A stretch of DNA of 64,000 nucleotides, from positions 39,006,640 to 39,070,639 of the forward strand of contig NC_081411.1 of the NCBI RefSeq assembly GCF_030272615.1, read 5' to 3'. Below, piece by piece: positions 35,506 to 47,692 of this stretch (the first letter of the stretch is position 1; each line of letters begins with the position of its first letter). The notes below the pieces were generated by a model that saw only the letters and a program-made list of their open reading frames with translations, had not been told where the DNA came from and did no database searches. Position numbers and translations under genes: made by a program. This stretch comes from Cryptomeria japonica. Its lineage: Eukaryota; Streptophyta; Pinopsida; Cupressales; Cupressaceae.

Positions 35506-37196
35506 TCAAGTCTCTGCCAAAGGGGCAGAAACCCCTAACCTATCTCTTAAATGCTCAAATGATTCTTTAGACAATGGTTTAGTGAATATATATGAAATCT
35601 TCTCTTTAGTGTTCACATAAACCAATTTGATTTCCTTTCCTTCTACCTTCTCCTTTAGAAAGTTATACTTTACTGATATATGCTTAGTCTTAGAGTGAAA
35701 TATCGGATTCTTAGACATGTCAATAGCTGCAGAGTTACCACAATAGATAACTACCAATTTACTACAATTTACCTTGATATCCTTTAACATTTGCTTCATC
35801 CATAAGACTTGAGTGCAATTAGTTGTGGCTGCAACATATTGAGCTTCTGCAGTAGATAAAGAAATGCATGACTATTTTTTGTTGATCCATGAAACCAATT
35901 TCTTTCCAAGAAAGAAAGCTCCACCAAAAGTGCTCTTCCTATCATCAATATTTCCTTCCCAGTCTAAGCCAGTATATGCACATAAAGTGAAATCACCATC
36001 TCTAGAATACCATAAGCCATGTTCTGTTGTACCTTGCAAATACTAGAATATCCTCTTTACTACACATTCATGATTTTTTTAGGATTACTTTGATATCTTG
36101 AAACAATACTTATTGCATTCATAATGTACAGTCTAGTATGAGTTAGATATAACAAGCCATCAATCATAGACTTATACCTTGTCCGATTTACCGGTGTAGA
36201 AGTATCCTTGATAGATAGTTTCTCACTTGTCACCATAAGAGTACTTACCGGTTTGGAATTATCCATACCAAACTTCTTCAACAATTCCCTCCGATACTTA
36301 GTTTGATTGATAAAAATGCCTTGGTCAGTTTGAGTAATCTGCAAACCTAAGAAAAATCTCATCTCACCAATCATGGACATTTCATATTCATTCCTCATAT
36401 TATTAGAAAATTCCACGAACAATTTATCTTCTCCTCTGAAAATGATATCATCAACAAGTACTTCAATAATCAGAATATCATCATTAGTGATCTTATAATA
36501 TAAATTACTAACACCACTACCTTTAGTAAACCCAAGCTTAAAAAGATATTTATCCAGCCTTGCATACCAACCTCTATGACCTTGTTTCAATCCATATAAA
36601 GATTTCTTCAATTTGCAAACCATATCTTTATCATCTGTCAGTGAAAATCCATCAAGCTGCTCAATGTATACTTCTTCCTCAAGTTCAACATTCAAAAATG
36701 CACATTTAACATCCATTTGATAAACCTTATAGTTCTTATAAGCTGCATAGGCAAGAAATAGTATAACAGCTTCAATTCTAGCAGCAACTGCAAATGTCTC
36801 ACCATAATCAATTCCTTCCATTTGACAATATCCTTTACAAACCAATCTAGCTTTGTTTCTTACAACTTGACCATCCTCATTCAGTTTATTCCTAAAAAGC
36901 CATTTAGTTGCAATAGCATTCTTATTTTTAGGCCGGGGAACTAAAGTCCAAGTCTCATTCTTCTCTATTTGATCTAATTCATCTTCCATATCCTTTAACC
37001 AATATTTGTCTTTACAAGCTTCAATAACAAATGTCGGTTCAATTTGAGAAATAAGACATACCTCTTCATTTGTCAATCTTCTTCTTGTCATAACTCTCTT
37101 GTTCCTATCTCCAATGATTTGATCTTCAAAATGATTTAATCTTACATACCTTGGTGTGTTCTGAACTTCAAGTTCACTTCTCTGATCTTTAGTCAC
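35506..37196 (-). pseudogene. Reverse transcriptase and RNase H of Copia F
   Basis: A 378-codon frame (37196-36060) covers most of the Copia [54 protein letters not shown] and EVLVDDIIF (LVDD in place of YVDD). It ends in the connection region. RNase H continues, shifted in frame, at 35799-35506 (IYCGNSAAIDMSKNP, KTKHISVKYNFLKEK). Stops between 36060 and 35799 disrupt the domain. Confidence 0.9.
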
Positions 37197-37211
37197 AATT
37201 GAATTTTTTGA

Positions 37212-38159
37212 TTATGTCGGTATAACTATCTTAGTTTCCTGTACCGGTTGAGGCATTGCCAGTTTAGTTATGCTCATTTCTACTATTGGTTCCCTATCAT
37301 ATGATATAGATTGATTTCTATATTGCTCATCCATTTTCACATTAGCACTCTCCATAATTTTTTGCAATCTTTTGTTATAACATCTATATGCTTTACTTTG
37401 AATTGAATAACCAAGAAATATCGCTTCATCACATCTAGGATCAAACTTCCCAATTGAATCATCCCTTTTGATATAAAATTTGCTTCCAAAAATTTTGAAA
37501 TATTTAACAGTAGGTGTATGTCCAAACCATAATTCATAAGGGGTCTTACCGGTTTCACCTTTGATGTAAACTCTGTTGAATGTGTAGCCCATCATCATAG
37601 ATCTTGTTGCATCCAAAATGGTTATGTTCTTTCTTTCCACTACTCCATTATGTTGAGGAGTCTGAGGTGCAGATAATTGTCTCCTAATTCCATTGGTCTC
37701 ACAATAACTATTAAATTCATGAGAAGTGAACTCACAGCCTTGATCCGATCTTAGACATTTGATTTTCAATCCAGTTTCTGTTTCAACCTTTTCTTTAAAG
37801 ATCTTGAATTTCTCAAAGGCTTCAGACTTCTTCCTTAGAAAAGTCACCCACATCATTCTACAATAGTCATAAATAATCAACATGAAATACCTATCACCTC
37901 GAAAGCTTCTAGTCCTTGCTGGACCACATAAGTCAATGTGAATCAAATCAAGTACATCATTAGATTTATCATGTATGCTCTTAAAAGAAGTTCTAACTTG
38001 CTTTCCCGATTGACATTCCTTACATACTGGATTATGAGGCTTCATAATCTTAGGTATATCTCTAACTACCTTATTTGAACTGATCTTAACAATACAATCA
38101 AAATTAACATGGCACAACCTTTTAAGCCATAGCCAAATCTCATCAATATGAGAAATCAA
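37212..38159 (-). pseudogene. Integrase of Copia F
   Basis: Starts with the zinc-binding region (LWLKRLCHVNFD, CKECQSGK). The core follows with LIHIDLCGP, IIYDYCRMMWV and TPQHNGVVERKN, carrying Asp and Glu. IIYDY replaces the usual IDDYS, so one core Asp is Tyr. Immediately after the core about 17-20 residues present in Copia B (between ARSM and YTFN) are missing in frame. The end reads FLGYSIQSKAYRC. Confidence 0.9.
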
Positions 38160-38682
38160 ACTTGTCTTAATTACTAGTGTTCAAGTGAAAGATATTACCT
38201 CTAGTCTGAGTACCAGTTGCAATCTCCAAACCAGTTTTGTTAATGATCTTGCATTTTCTATCTTTAAATTGAAGTTGGAAACCCTTGTCCACCAATTGAC
38301 CAACACTCAAAAGATTATGCTTTAAACCTTATACATAATATACATTATTAGTATTATGCTTACCATCCAGAGAAATAATACCTCTACCTTTGATCATACA
38401 TGCTTTGTCATCTCCAAATCTGACTTGACCACCATTGTATTCTTGGAGGGACAAAATTTTTATTTTATCTCTAGTTATATGATGTGAGCATCCACTATCA
38501 ATTACCCATTCATCATTATCTTCAAATTTTACTGCCAAGGCCTTTTCTTCATTCATGATAGCTGGTTCTAGTTCATCTTCCTTTAAAGCATAGAACACCC
38601 AATCCTTTCCATTTTTAGATCTAGTAGCAAAGTTTTTTGCTAGTTCATCCTCAGAGTCATCACTTACTCCTTCCTCATCCAC
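38160..38682 (-). pseudogene. Protease region of Copia F
   Basis: EWVIDSGCSHHITRDK contains the aspartic protease active-site triad DSG (family Ty1/Copia), followed by NGGQVRFGDDKACMIKGRG. The frame ends at 38329, and a frameshift separates it from the integrase segment. Confidence 0.9.
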
Positions 38683-38689
38683 TATGTAG

Positions 38690-39657
38690 CATTGTTTACT
38701 ATTCTTGAATCTATATCTATTTTGGTTAGGCTTAAATGATTTCTTAACTCTCTCTTCAAATCTTGCATTCCTTTTAGGACATCTAGATGCAAAATGGCCA
38801 ATCTTATTATATGCAAAACATTTAAAAGGTGTTTTTCCTTCATAGTTACTTCTTGTCAGTCCTTTAGGTACTATTCTAGCAAATAAGGCTTCAAGTTGCT
38901 CAAATTATTCATCTTCTTTCCTCATATCTTCCAATTCCTTTGCATATAAGGCTTTCCAATCACTTTTACTGGTAGATGATGATGCACGAAAAGCAGGCTT
39001 AGACTTTGCAACTCCAGAAGATCCAAATTCTACAAGCTCAAAAGCAGATAATTTTCCAATCAGAATGTCTCTGTTAACTGAAGTGTTTGCCATTGTTCTC
39101 AGCTTATTAAATGCAGTTGCCTTCATCATGTAAGCCGGTGGAAGGGCTCTCAAGACTTTGGAAACTATTTCATCTTCACTCAGAGATCCTCCACAACATT
39201 GAATTCCCATAATAATCTCATTTACTCTTTCCATAAATACAATAATTCTTTCATTATCTCCCATCTTCAAGTTTTCATACCTTCCCTGATAACCATAAAG
39301 TTTAGCAATTTTGACAGTAGGATCACCTTCATTCAGAGTTTTCACTTTATCCCACATAACCTTTTCCGATGATTTATCATTCAATCCCATGATTTTCTGA
39401 TCAATAAGTGCACACAAGAGGGCTTCTCTAGCTCTGCAATCATTTTCAATATTCTTATCCAAGTCTGCAGGAGTAGGATTGCCAGATGCCAGATCATAAG
39501 GTGTATATCCTTTCTTAGTGATCTCCAAAATATCCTTGTCCAAACATCTAAGATGAGTCTCCATTCGAATTTTCCATATCCCATAATTTGTTCCATCAAG
39601 CTTAGGGATTTCTTTTCTGAAAATAGTTGCTGGTGGATTTGAAGTGTTAGCTACCAT
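38690..39657 (-). pseudogene. gag of Copia F
   Basis: Open from ATG at 39657 to 38905: KEIPKLDGTNYGIWKIRMETHL, then KVMWDKVKTLNEGD and ERVNEIIMGIQCCGGSLSEDEIVSKVLRALP, a well-preserved Copia gag. After a stop the frame continues to the knuckle at 38820-38779, CFAYNKIGHFASRC, in which the second Cys is Tyr. Gag would form the virus-like particle. Confidence 0.9.
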
Positions 39658-39715
39658 AGGATATACCTCAAGTGGTGAAGCTTTTGCAAAAGAGGATCAA
39701 AGCTCTGATACCAAT

Positions 39716-40887
39716 TTTTAGGATAACTGGTGAACAAATAAGAGGGGGGGTGAATCATTTGTCAACATATTATATCAATTAATCCACTTAATAACCTTTA
39801 ACTAGATTACATAAACATTAAGTACTGAAATAGCAGAAATAGATACCGGTAAGCAATAAAACTTAACAATAAAATAGATGATCAACATAGTGCAACCATA
39901 CCACACAAGCTAGAGTGCACTCCTCATTACAAAAGAGTCTCACTCACTACAAAGAGGTTATAACCACCTCAAGGTAAATGGACAACAATCCAGAATAATG
40001 AACTGCTAGAGACAGCATCTACCATCCCTGATTACAGTGTCGGTTAAGCTCAATACTAGAGGCCTTTGACCTCTTCCTTAATCCCAATTCAATCACCTAT
40101 TATCCACCAAATCTCCTTTGCATATGATATTACATTTCAAGACCACGATACACATATTTTTCCCATTCCATGATCTACAATGAGATCTTACATCATTTTA
40201 TACCAACCCTATAGCCTAAACCAATTAGGTCGGCCACCTATAAAAGATATTACAATAAGATCATTACATACATCCATATTACAATGATATGCCATGTCAT
40301 CTTAAGACCAAAACAACAATAACCAATCCATAAATCATCCCGGTAACGTCTAGAGAACATGTTAACATGATACTGATCCATAACCTAGATAGGCACTAGA
40401 CCTAAGCTGGGTCCACCACGCCAAAGTAATGTCTTGAAACAGTTAAGGCTCGATCAAAGAACATCTTCAGCATCCTGAAATCCATCTAGAAGCCGCACCA
40501 ACACCACTTATGCATCCTGTCAAGATTTCTCAGTGAGGGCTCTGTCAGTTAAACCTTAAACCAATGCCTATAAGGGTTTACAAGAGTGTATGATAGCATC
40601 TGATTACCAAGTCAATACCAACTGACCAAAACATGCTCTAGAAGCATGTAAAACATTAAACCAAACATACTCCATTGATCCAAACATGTTGGAAGTGTCC
40701 AACAAATAGTCTCTTCTGCCGGTAACACTAGATCTTCTACTGGTAACCAAAACCTGTCTGTTGGTAACCAAAACATCTCTGTCAGTAACCAAAACATGTC
40801 TGTCAGTAACCAACCATAATAGTTAGTGTTGAAATCAATGACAAAAAATCAATGCAACACATAATCAATTTATCGATAATGCCAACA
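39716..40887 (-). repeat. 5' LTR of Copia F (1172 bp)
   Basis: Same family as 33889-35169, with the TATA box TATAAAATG at 40202-40194. It is shorter because of an internal deletion at about 39910 (ACCACACAA joined to GCTAGAG). Confidence 0.9.
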
Positions 40888-41231
40888 ACTACTAGCCAAT
40901 GATTCTAGGGCTATGGTGAGGGATGCATGATGCTCATGCTCAAATTAATTCAATCTATTTGCTAGTCTAGTTATTTTGGCTTGTGAATGGTCTACTGAAG
41001 GAGCTAGAGGGTTTGTATCTTGAGGGTTCTCCTGTGGGTTCTCTTGTGGGTTTTTCCCTAAGTTTTCAAGAGGTGTATCTTGCTGGGGGGCATTATTTTC
41101 TGCTTCTAATATGCATTCATAAAAAAATAAAAAAAATAAAAGAAAAATAGTGAATTTACATTCTAATTGAAAATATAATTTATCAAATGCATATAATAGA
41201 TGAAAAAATTTGATCTCATACCTCTTTCCAT

Positions 41232-42030
41232 TGTGCATGTGTTTGAGTTTTAAAAACCATGTTCACGTATTGTGTTGCTTGAAACCCTTAAAGTCCTTTT
41301 TCTTGCAACCACGGGTGAAAATGATGCAGCAGACATAGTAAAAAAAAAATTGTTGATAGCAAAATGCATACGGGGTTTTTCTTATACTAAACACATAAAC
41401 GGTTTAGTTTTCAAAACCTCGTACACAGTTTTTCTTCATTTAGGCTTGAAAAAATGAGCCAAAATGCATACAGGGTTTTTAAAATTTTAAATAACCCATG
41501 TGTATTTTGTGTTTTTCCAACTTTTTTGGGGGGGTGTGTCCACTTTATTGCACACCATCTTGGTGCACACACCCTTATATTTTCAATAGTTTAATAGTAT
41601 TGATGTGTTGTGAATGTGTAGCATGATGATGATGACCTTGTGTAGTAAGATGATGATGGTGATGATTAGGATATATTTTTCTTATGCCTAACACTCTTGT
41701 TTAGGATAATATTGTTTCCATAATGTTTGCAGTATGATGAGATGTGATATGCAAGAAATAGTATTTAAGGTCTTTATATAAAAATGCTCTACATTTCTCT
41801 AAATTTAAGGATTTGGTCTTGTGGATTTAAACATGATGTTTATGCTTTGTGAATATTATACTTCTATCCTTTCAAGTTCTTGGTGTTGTAGTTGAAGTGG
41901 CTTGTGATTGTTGTTTGTTAAAAATCTAGTTGTCTATCAGAATTGGATTTGATTAGACTAAGAAACACTATGAATTTCTCCACATTGATTTTTCAAGTGT
42001 TACGACCTAGAGGACATGCTCGTGATATAT
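41232..42030. other. Intergenic DNA between the split gene and Copia A
   Basis: No gene is recognised. 41360-41500 contains a short repeated phrase (AAAATGCATACRGGGTTTTT). The rest is A+T-rich. Confidence 0.45.
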
Positions 42031-42202
42031 AGGTATTTAAAAGGGACTTCAAATTATGGTGAATGGTAAAAAAGAGATAATAATTTTAGTCTCATGGATA
42101 ACATAGATATTGATTGGGCTCTTTGTATTGATGAAAGAAGAAGTACCAATGGTAGTGCATTTTTCTTAGGAGGTAGATTAGTCTCCTAGTTCAGCAAGAA
42201 GA
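42031..42202 (+). pseudogene. Copia A, left part (RT end and RNase H start)
   Basis: RYLKGTSNYG, then RRSTNGSAFFLGGRLVS and FSKK match the Copia RT/RNase H junction region. The frame resumes at 56548 (KQDPISLSTTEA..) on the other side of Copia B, proving the split. The 5' portion of A is absent. Confidence 0.85.
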
Positions 42203-43262
42203 TGTTGGTATTTTGGTATGGTTTTTTCATTGATGTCAACACCTACTAAATCCTATCAACTCTAACACTTTGGAGAATCGGCAACATTCACCAGCAAGCA
42301 AGTGACTTATGCACAATCACCGGTATATGGTACACCAGTAGGATATAATGACCACCGACACTTGGAATGGCATGGAAAACACTTGGTTATATCGAAGACA
42401 TCGTTTGGACATCTTGTCTTGGAGAATTATTTATTAGTATATTCATACTTGCATATTTGTTGTTACCGGCAAATAGGTCCAGGTTATGCACCAACAGGTT
42501 TATCTTTTCCAAATCAGCACGGCACGCTATGGAGATGATTTATTATTGTTGTAAATGCATCAAGCTGACATGTTGAATCGGTTATTGCATCGAATATTAT
42601 TTTGTTTTTAAAATGAATCTATTGTAATATCTTGTAGAGCCGACCTACTAAAATTGGTCTTAGGTTATGGTATAAAAGTAAGATCTTATTTGTAAGATCA
42701 AAGGTGGAATGCGAAAAGAAATTGTGTGAAGGATTATGAGAGAATAAGCAGAGCTATACATGTAAACATCATTTGAAGGTGAAGGAAGGTTTTGTGAAAG
42801 CATATTAGAACTACACCGGTACTAAATCCAGCATATGAAGATGCTATTTTGAGCAGTACATCCTTATTGGATTTAACCATCCAATTGTAGTCAGTGTGAC
42901 TCTTATTTTGTGTTTGAGTAGTGAGCTCTAGGTGCTTGGCCTTTCTGCATATGCAGACCCCATTTGTATACACTTACTAGTTGTAGTAGTATCATATGAT
43001 TGTGGGTAAGGTTTCCCACCATATTTTTTCCCCTTACAGGGTTTCCACATACAAATATTGGTGTTATGTGTTGTGGATGACTTTGTCCTTTTGTTTCATG
43101 TATTAATCTTTATCGGTATTGCAATTATCTGATAAAACTGTCCACTGGTATAAAAGACTGTTTCACCGGTATTAAGCAAAAAGTTGATTAAGTTGTTTTT
43201 GGTTTAAATTTATTTGACAATTGATTCACCCCCCCCCTCTCAGTTGTCTCCGGGACCTAACA
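42203..43262 (+). repeat. 5' LTR of Copia B
   Basis: Starts TGTTGGTATTTTGGTATGG and ends GGGACCTAACA. A TATAAAAG box lies at 42671-42678. A C-homopolymer followed by TCTCAGTTGTCTC lies just before the end. Confidence 0.95.
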
Positions 43263-43318
43263 ATTGGTATCAGAGCCTAGTCCTCTTTTGCATAAGTTTA
43301 ACAACTTGAGGAGATCCA

Positions 43319-44394
43319 ATGTCTACTAACTATTTTAGGAAGGACAGTCCTAAACTTGATGGAACCAACTATTGCATATGGAAGATCAGAATGGAGACAC
43401 ATCTAAATTGCATTGGAAAGGACATCTAGGAAGTTACAAAGAATGGCTATACTACTCCCACTACCGGTCAGCCTAATCCACCTAACTTGACTAAAGATGA
43501 GGAAAATGATTGAAAAGCAAGAGAAGCCCTTTTGAGCGCATTAACGGATCAGCAAATCATGGGATTGTCAGACAGATCAACTTCTAAAGCTATTTGGGAT
43601 CATTTGGAAACATTGAATGAAGGAGACTCCACAGTCAAAATTGCAAAACTTGAAAGCTTCCAGGTCAAGTATGAAAATCTGAAAATGGAAGAAGATGAAA
43701 GGATTTCTGCTTTTATGGAAAGAGTTAATGAAATTGTTTTGGGTATTAAATGTTGTGGAGGAACCTTAAGTGAGGATGAAATTGTTTCAAAAGTTTCAAG
43801 AGGATTTCCACCAGCATACAAAATGAAGGTTACTGCTATAAATGAATTATGAACAATGCCTAATACATCAGTAACTAGAGATACATTGATTGGAAAACTT
43901 TTAGCCTTTGAAATTGAGGAATTTGGTCTTGTTGCTACTATAAAGATAGATTTAGCCTTTAAAGCATCAACATCATCTGCATCATCATTTGACAAATCTG
44001 ATTGGAAAGCCTTTTATGCAAGAGAACTTGAAGAAAGCAAGAGAGAAAATGAAGAACTTGAAGCACTATCTGCAAGGAAAATGCCTAAAGGTCCAGTTGG
44101 AAGTAAGTATGAAGGTAAAGCACCCTTTAAATGTTTCAACTATAATAAGATTGGTCATATGGCTTAAGATGCCCTGATAGACATGCTAGACTAAGAGAAG
44201 AAGCTAGAAGGACATACAAGCCTAACCCTAAATATCAGAGATACAGATTTAAGAAGAATAAAGACAAATCTTGTTATCTTGCTGATGAAGGAGTGACTGA
44301 TGATTCTGATGAGGATCTGACAGACAATGGATGGGTTTTTGTTACTATAACAGAATATCAACCGACACCTACAGTCCAACTGGTAGAGTAGGCC
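43319..44394 (+). pseudogene. gag of Copia B
   Basis: From ATG 43319: FRKDSPKLDGTNYCIWKIRMETHL, TLNEGDSTVKIAKLESFQ, ERVNEIVLGIKCCGGTLSEDE. The knuckle begins at 44132 and, as in F, has Tyr at the second Cys position (CFNYNKIGHMA). A frameshift directly after it (near 44165) breaks the frame. Stops near 43428, 43512 and 43850 are single-transition changes from Trp or Arg codons. Confidence 0.9.
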
Positions 44395-45888
44395 TTGGCA
44401 GCTAAAATTGAAGTAAAGGATGAGTGGATCATTGATTCAAGATGCTCACATCATATGACAGGAGATAAAGGTAAATTTTTGAACTTTGAAGAATATAATG
44501 GAGGCTTAGTAAGATTTGGAGATGACAAAGCTTGTTTGATCAAAGGTAAGGGTACAATATCTCTTGATGGTAAGCATAATACTGACAATGTTTACTATGA
44601 TGAAGGTTTAAAACATAATCTTTTGAGTGTTGGTCAATTAGTTGAAAAAGGATTTCAGTTACAATTCAAAAATGGAAAATGAAAAATCATGAATAGAACT
44701 AGTTTGGAAATTGCAACCGATAATCAGACTAGAGGTAATATCTTTCATTTGAATAACAGTGAAAAGACATGCTTGATTGCACATATTGATGAAAGTTGGC
44801 TATGGCATAAGAGACTCTATCATGTAAACTTTGATTGCATGGTAAAAATCAATACTACTAAGGCAGTTAGAGATTTACCTAAAATTGTCAAACCTCACAA
44901 TACAGTATGTAAGGGATGTCAATTTGGAAAACAAGTTAGAGATAGTTTCAAAAGTATTCTAGAAATATCCAATAATGCTCTTGATTTAATTCACACTAAT
45001 TTATGTGGTCCAACTAGAACTAAAAGCTTACAAGGTGATAGATATTTCATGCTAATCATTGATGACTATTCTAGAATGTGTTGGGTTACTTTTCTTAGAG
45101 AAAAATTAGAAGCACTTGGAAAGTTCAAACTGTTCAAAGCAATGGTTGAAAATGAAATCGGTAAGAAAATCAAATGTCTAAGATCAGATCAAGGAGGTGA
45201 ATTTACATCTAAGGAATTTAATGCATTATGTGAAGTAAATGGAATCAGAAGATAGATATCAGCACCTCGAACACCATAGCAGAATGGAGTTGTTGAAAGG
45301 AAAAACAAAACTATCTTGGATGTAGCTAGAAGTATGTTATCAGAAGCAAATCTACCACATGTATATTGGAGAGAGGCAATAAGTACATCGGTCTATACAT
45401 TCAACAAAGTTCACATGAAAGGTGAAACTGGTAAGATCCCTCATGAACTATGGTTTGGTATTACTCCTACTCTTCAATATTTCAGAATATTTGGAAGTAA
45501 ATACTATATTAGAAGAGATGAGTACATTGGGAAATTTGATCCTAGAAGTGATGAAGGAATATTTATTGGTTATTCATCTAAGAGTAAAGCATATAGATGT
45601 TTTAACAAAAGATTGCAAAAAATTGTTGAGAGTACAAATGTGAAGATTGATGAACAATTCAGAGGAACTTCAAGGTATATAGATTCTGAACCGCCAACAA
45701 AAATTCTAACAAATGAACCTACACTGAACCCACCAGTACAGAATGAAGATCCAGTTACACTAGTATCATCTAGAAATTGCACTATGACTGAGGATCAGCA
45801 ACAAACAAAGACACCCCAGTATGTAAGATTGAATCATTCCGAAGATCAAATAATTGGAAACAAGTATAAAGGAGTTATGACAAGATGA
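44395..45888 (+). pseudogene. Protease and integrase of Copia B
   Basis: WIIDSRCSHHMTGDK is the protease site with Gly changed to Arg in the DSG triad. Then come LWHKRLYHVNFDCMVKI and CKGCQFGKQV (integrase zinc region), LIHTNLCGPT (first core Asp replaced by Asn), LIIDDYSRMCWV, and QNGVVERKN with the catalytic Glu. After a short gap FLGY-like FIGYSSKSKAYRC follows. Stops at 45254 and 45279 replace Gln codons. Confidence 0.9.
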
Positions 45889-45891
45889 AGA

Positions 45892-47470
45892 TTGGAAAAT
45901 GAAGAGGTATGTCTTATTTCTCAAATTGAACCATCATCATTTAATGAGGCATGTGAAGATAAATATTGGACTAAAGCTATGGAAGAAGAATTAGAACAAA
46001 TTGAGAAGAATAACACTTGGACATTAGTTCCCTGGCCTAAAGATAAAATTGTAATTGGAACAAAATGGGTATTCAGAAACAAACTTAATGAAGATGGTAA
46101 GGTTATCAGAAATAAAGAAAGACTAGTGTGTAAAGGATATTCTCAGAAAGAAGGAATCAATTATAATGAGACCTTTGCACTAGTAGCCAGAATTGAGGCA
46201 GTCAAATTATTTTTGGCTTTTGTAGCACATAAGAACTACAAAGTATATCAAATGGATATTAAATGTACTTTTTTGAATGGAGATCTTGAAGAAAAATTTT
46301 ACATTGAACAACCTGATGGATTTTCTTTGACAGATAACAAAGATATGGTTTGCAGGTTAAGGAAATCTTTGTATGGATTGAAACAAGCATCCAAGAGCTT
46401 GGTATGCAAGATTGGATAAGTATCTTTTGAAAATTGGTTTTTCGAAAGGTAATGCTGACAGTAACTTATACTATAAAGTGACTAATGATGACATCTTGGC
46501 TATAGAAGTATTTGTTGATGATATAATCTTTGGACAAGAAGATGGATTGTGTAAAGACTTTTCTATTAAAATGCAACAAGAATTTGAAATGTCTATGATT
46601 GGTGAAATAAGATTCTTTTTAGGATTGCAGATTTCACAGACTGACAAAGGTATATTCTTAAGTTAATCCAAATACTTAAAGGAGTTACTAAAGAAATTTG
46701 GGATGGAGAACTCTAAACTAGTAAGCACACCTATGACTACAAATGACAAGCTATCACTAAGGGATGAATCTACACCTGTTAATCCAACTAGGTACAAATC
46801 TATGATAGGAGGTTAACTATATTTGGCACAAACCAGACCTGATATCATGAATGCAGTATGTATTGTTTCAAAATTTCAGAGTAATCCTAGAGAAAATCAT
46901 GAATCAATAGTAAAAAGGATTTTTCGGTACTTACAAGGCACTATAAATCTTGGATTATGGTATCCTAGAGATGAAAATTTTGAACTATGTGCATACACAG
47001 ATGCAAATTGGGCTGGAGATGTAGATGATAGAAAAAGCACCATCGATGGAGCATTTTTTCATGGAAGCAGACTAGTTTCCTGGTTGAGTAAGAAACAAAG
47101 TTGTATATCCTTATCAACAGCAAAATCAGAATATGTTGCAGAAGCAACCAACTGTACACAGGTACTATGGCTTAAACAAATGTTCAAAGACATACAGGTT
47201 AAATACAAGGAACCTATAACTATCTATTGTGATAACACTCCAGCAATTGATATATCTAAGAATCTGGTACTACATTCTAAAACAAAACATGTTTCCATCA
47301 AACTGAATTTTCTAAGGGAAAATGTTGAAGCAAAAGAAATTAAACTGGTTTATGTGAATACTAAAGAGCAGATGTAGATATTTTCACTAAACCTTTGCTT
47401 AAGGAGACTTTTGAATATCTTAGAGAACAACTTGGGGTCATACCCCCACCGGTAGATACTTAGAGAGCTG
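45892..47470 (+). pseudogene. Reverse transcriptase and RNase H of Copia B
   Basis: WTLVPWPKDKIVIGTKWVF, RLVCKGYSQKEGINY, YQMDIKCTFLNGDLEE and SLYGLKQAS lead to a frameshift near 46400. The frame resumes with EVFVDDIIFG (catalytic FVDD) and FEMSMIGEIRFFLGLQ. RNase H (46823-47377) has YTDANWAGDVDDRKST, SLSTAKSEY and IYCDNTPAIDISKN. A one-base loss near 47372 shifts the last codons. Confidence 0.9.
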
Positions 47471-47692
47471 ATATTTGTCATCAACCGACAGAATTAATAG
47501 AGAAATCTTTTACTCTGATTTTGATGAGGAAGCTACTTCTCAGGGGGAGTAGTTGGTATACTAAATTGGTTGGTATTTTGTATAAGAAATTGGTTTTGTA
47601 GTAACTTTGGCATTTGATGTTAAAGGGGGAGAGATTGGTATGGAAAAACATGGTACACAAGGAAACACATGTTACTCTCAGGGGGAGAGATT
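47471..47692 (+). other. 3' untranslated region of Copia B up to the Copia C insertion
   Basis: Contains three G-run motifs (CAGGGGGAGTAG near 47540, AAAGGGGGAGAG near 47623, CAGGGGGAGAG near 47679) that resemble polypurine tracts. It ends in AGATT, the target duplicate of Copia C. The remaining B sequence resumes at 55373. Confidence 0.8.

Larger units (their letters stand above)
33889..40887 (-). mobile_element. Full-length Copia element F
   Basis: A 6999-bp minus-strand element with perfect flanking target duplications ACTAC (33884-33888 and 40888-40892). The 5' LTR is 39716-40887 and the 3' LTR is 33889-35169. The primer-binding site complement is at about 39701-39715 (AGCTCTGATACCAAT) and the polypurine complement at 35170-35183. 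Gene order gag, protease, integrase, RT, RNase H is that of Ty1/Copia. Several stops and frameshifts inactivate it. Confidence 0.95.
27380..41231 (-). pseudogene. Unrecognised multi-exon gene remnant, split by two Copia insertions
   Basis: Minus-strand exon-like segments in order: an ATG segment 41231-41222 (ATGGAAAGAG|GTATGA); 41105-40888, Gln/Pro/Asn-rich (ENPQENPQ); then, across the Copia at 33889-40887, 33888 to about 33085; 32974-32900, flanked by CAG and GTATAA; then, across the Copia at 28560-32778, weaker segments at about 28365-28300, 28175-28125, 28040-27960, 27830-27765, 27660-27565 and 27450-27385. The large exon has a Cys cluster (CPSC, later CTIC and GC) resembling a zinc-binding ribbon. 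About six in-frame stops and at least one frameshift show it is dead. It may be a host gene or a DNA-transposon gene. I do not recognise the family. Confidence 0.5.

Noticed and set aside
43600-43995. 131-codon minus-strand frame
   Set aside because: Antisense of the Copia B gag.
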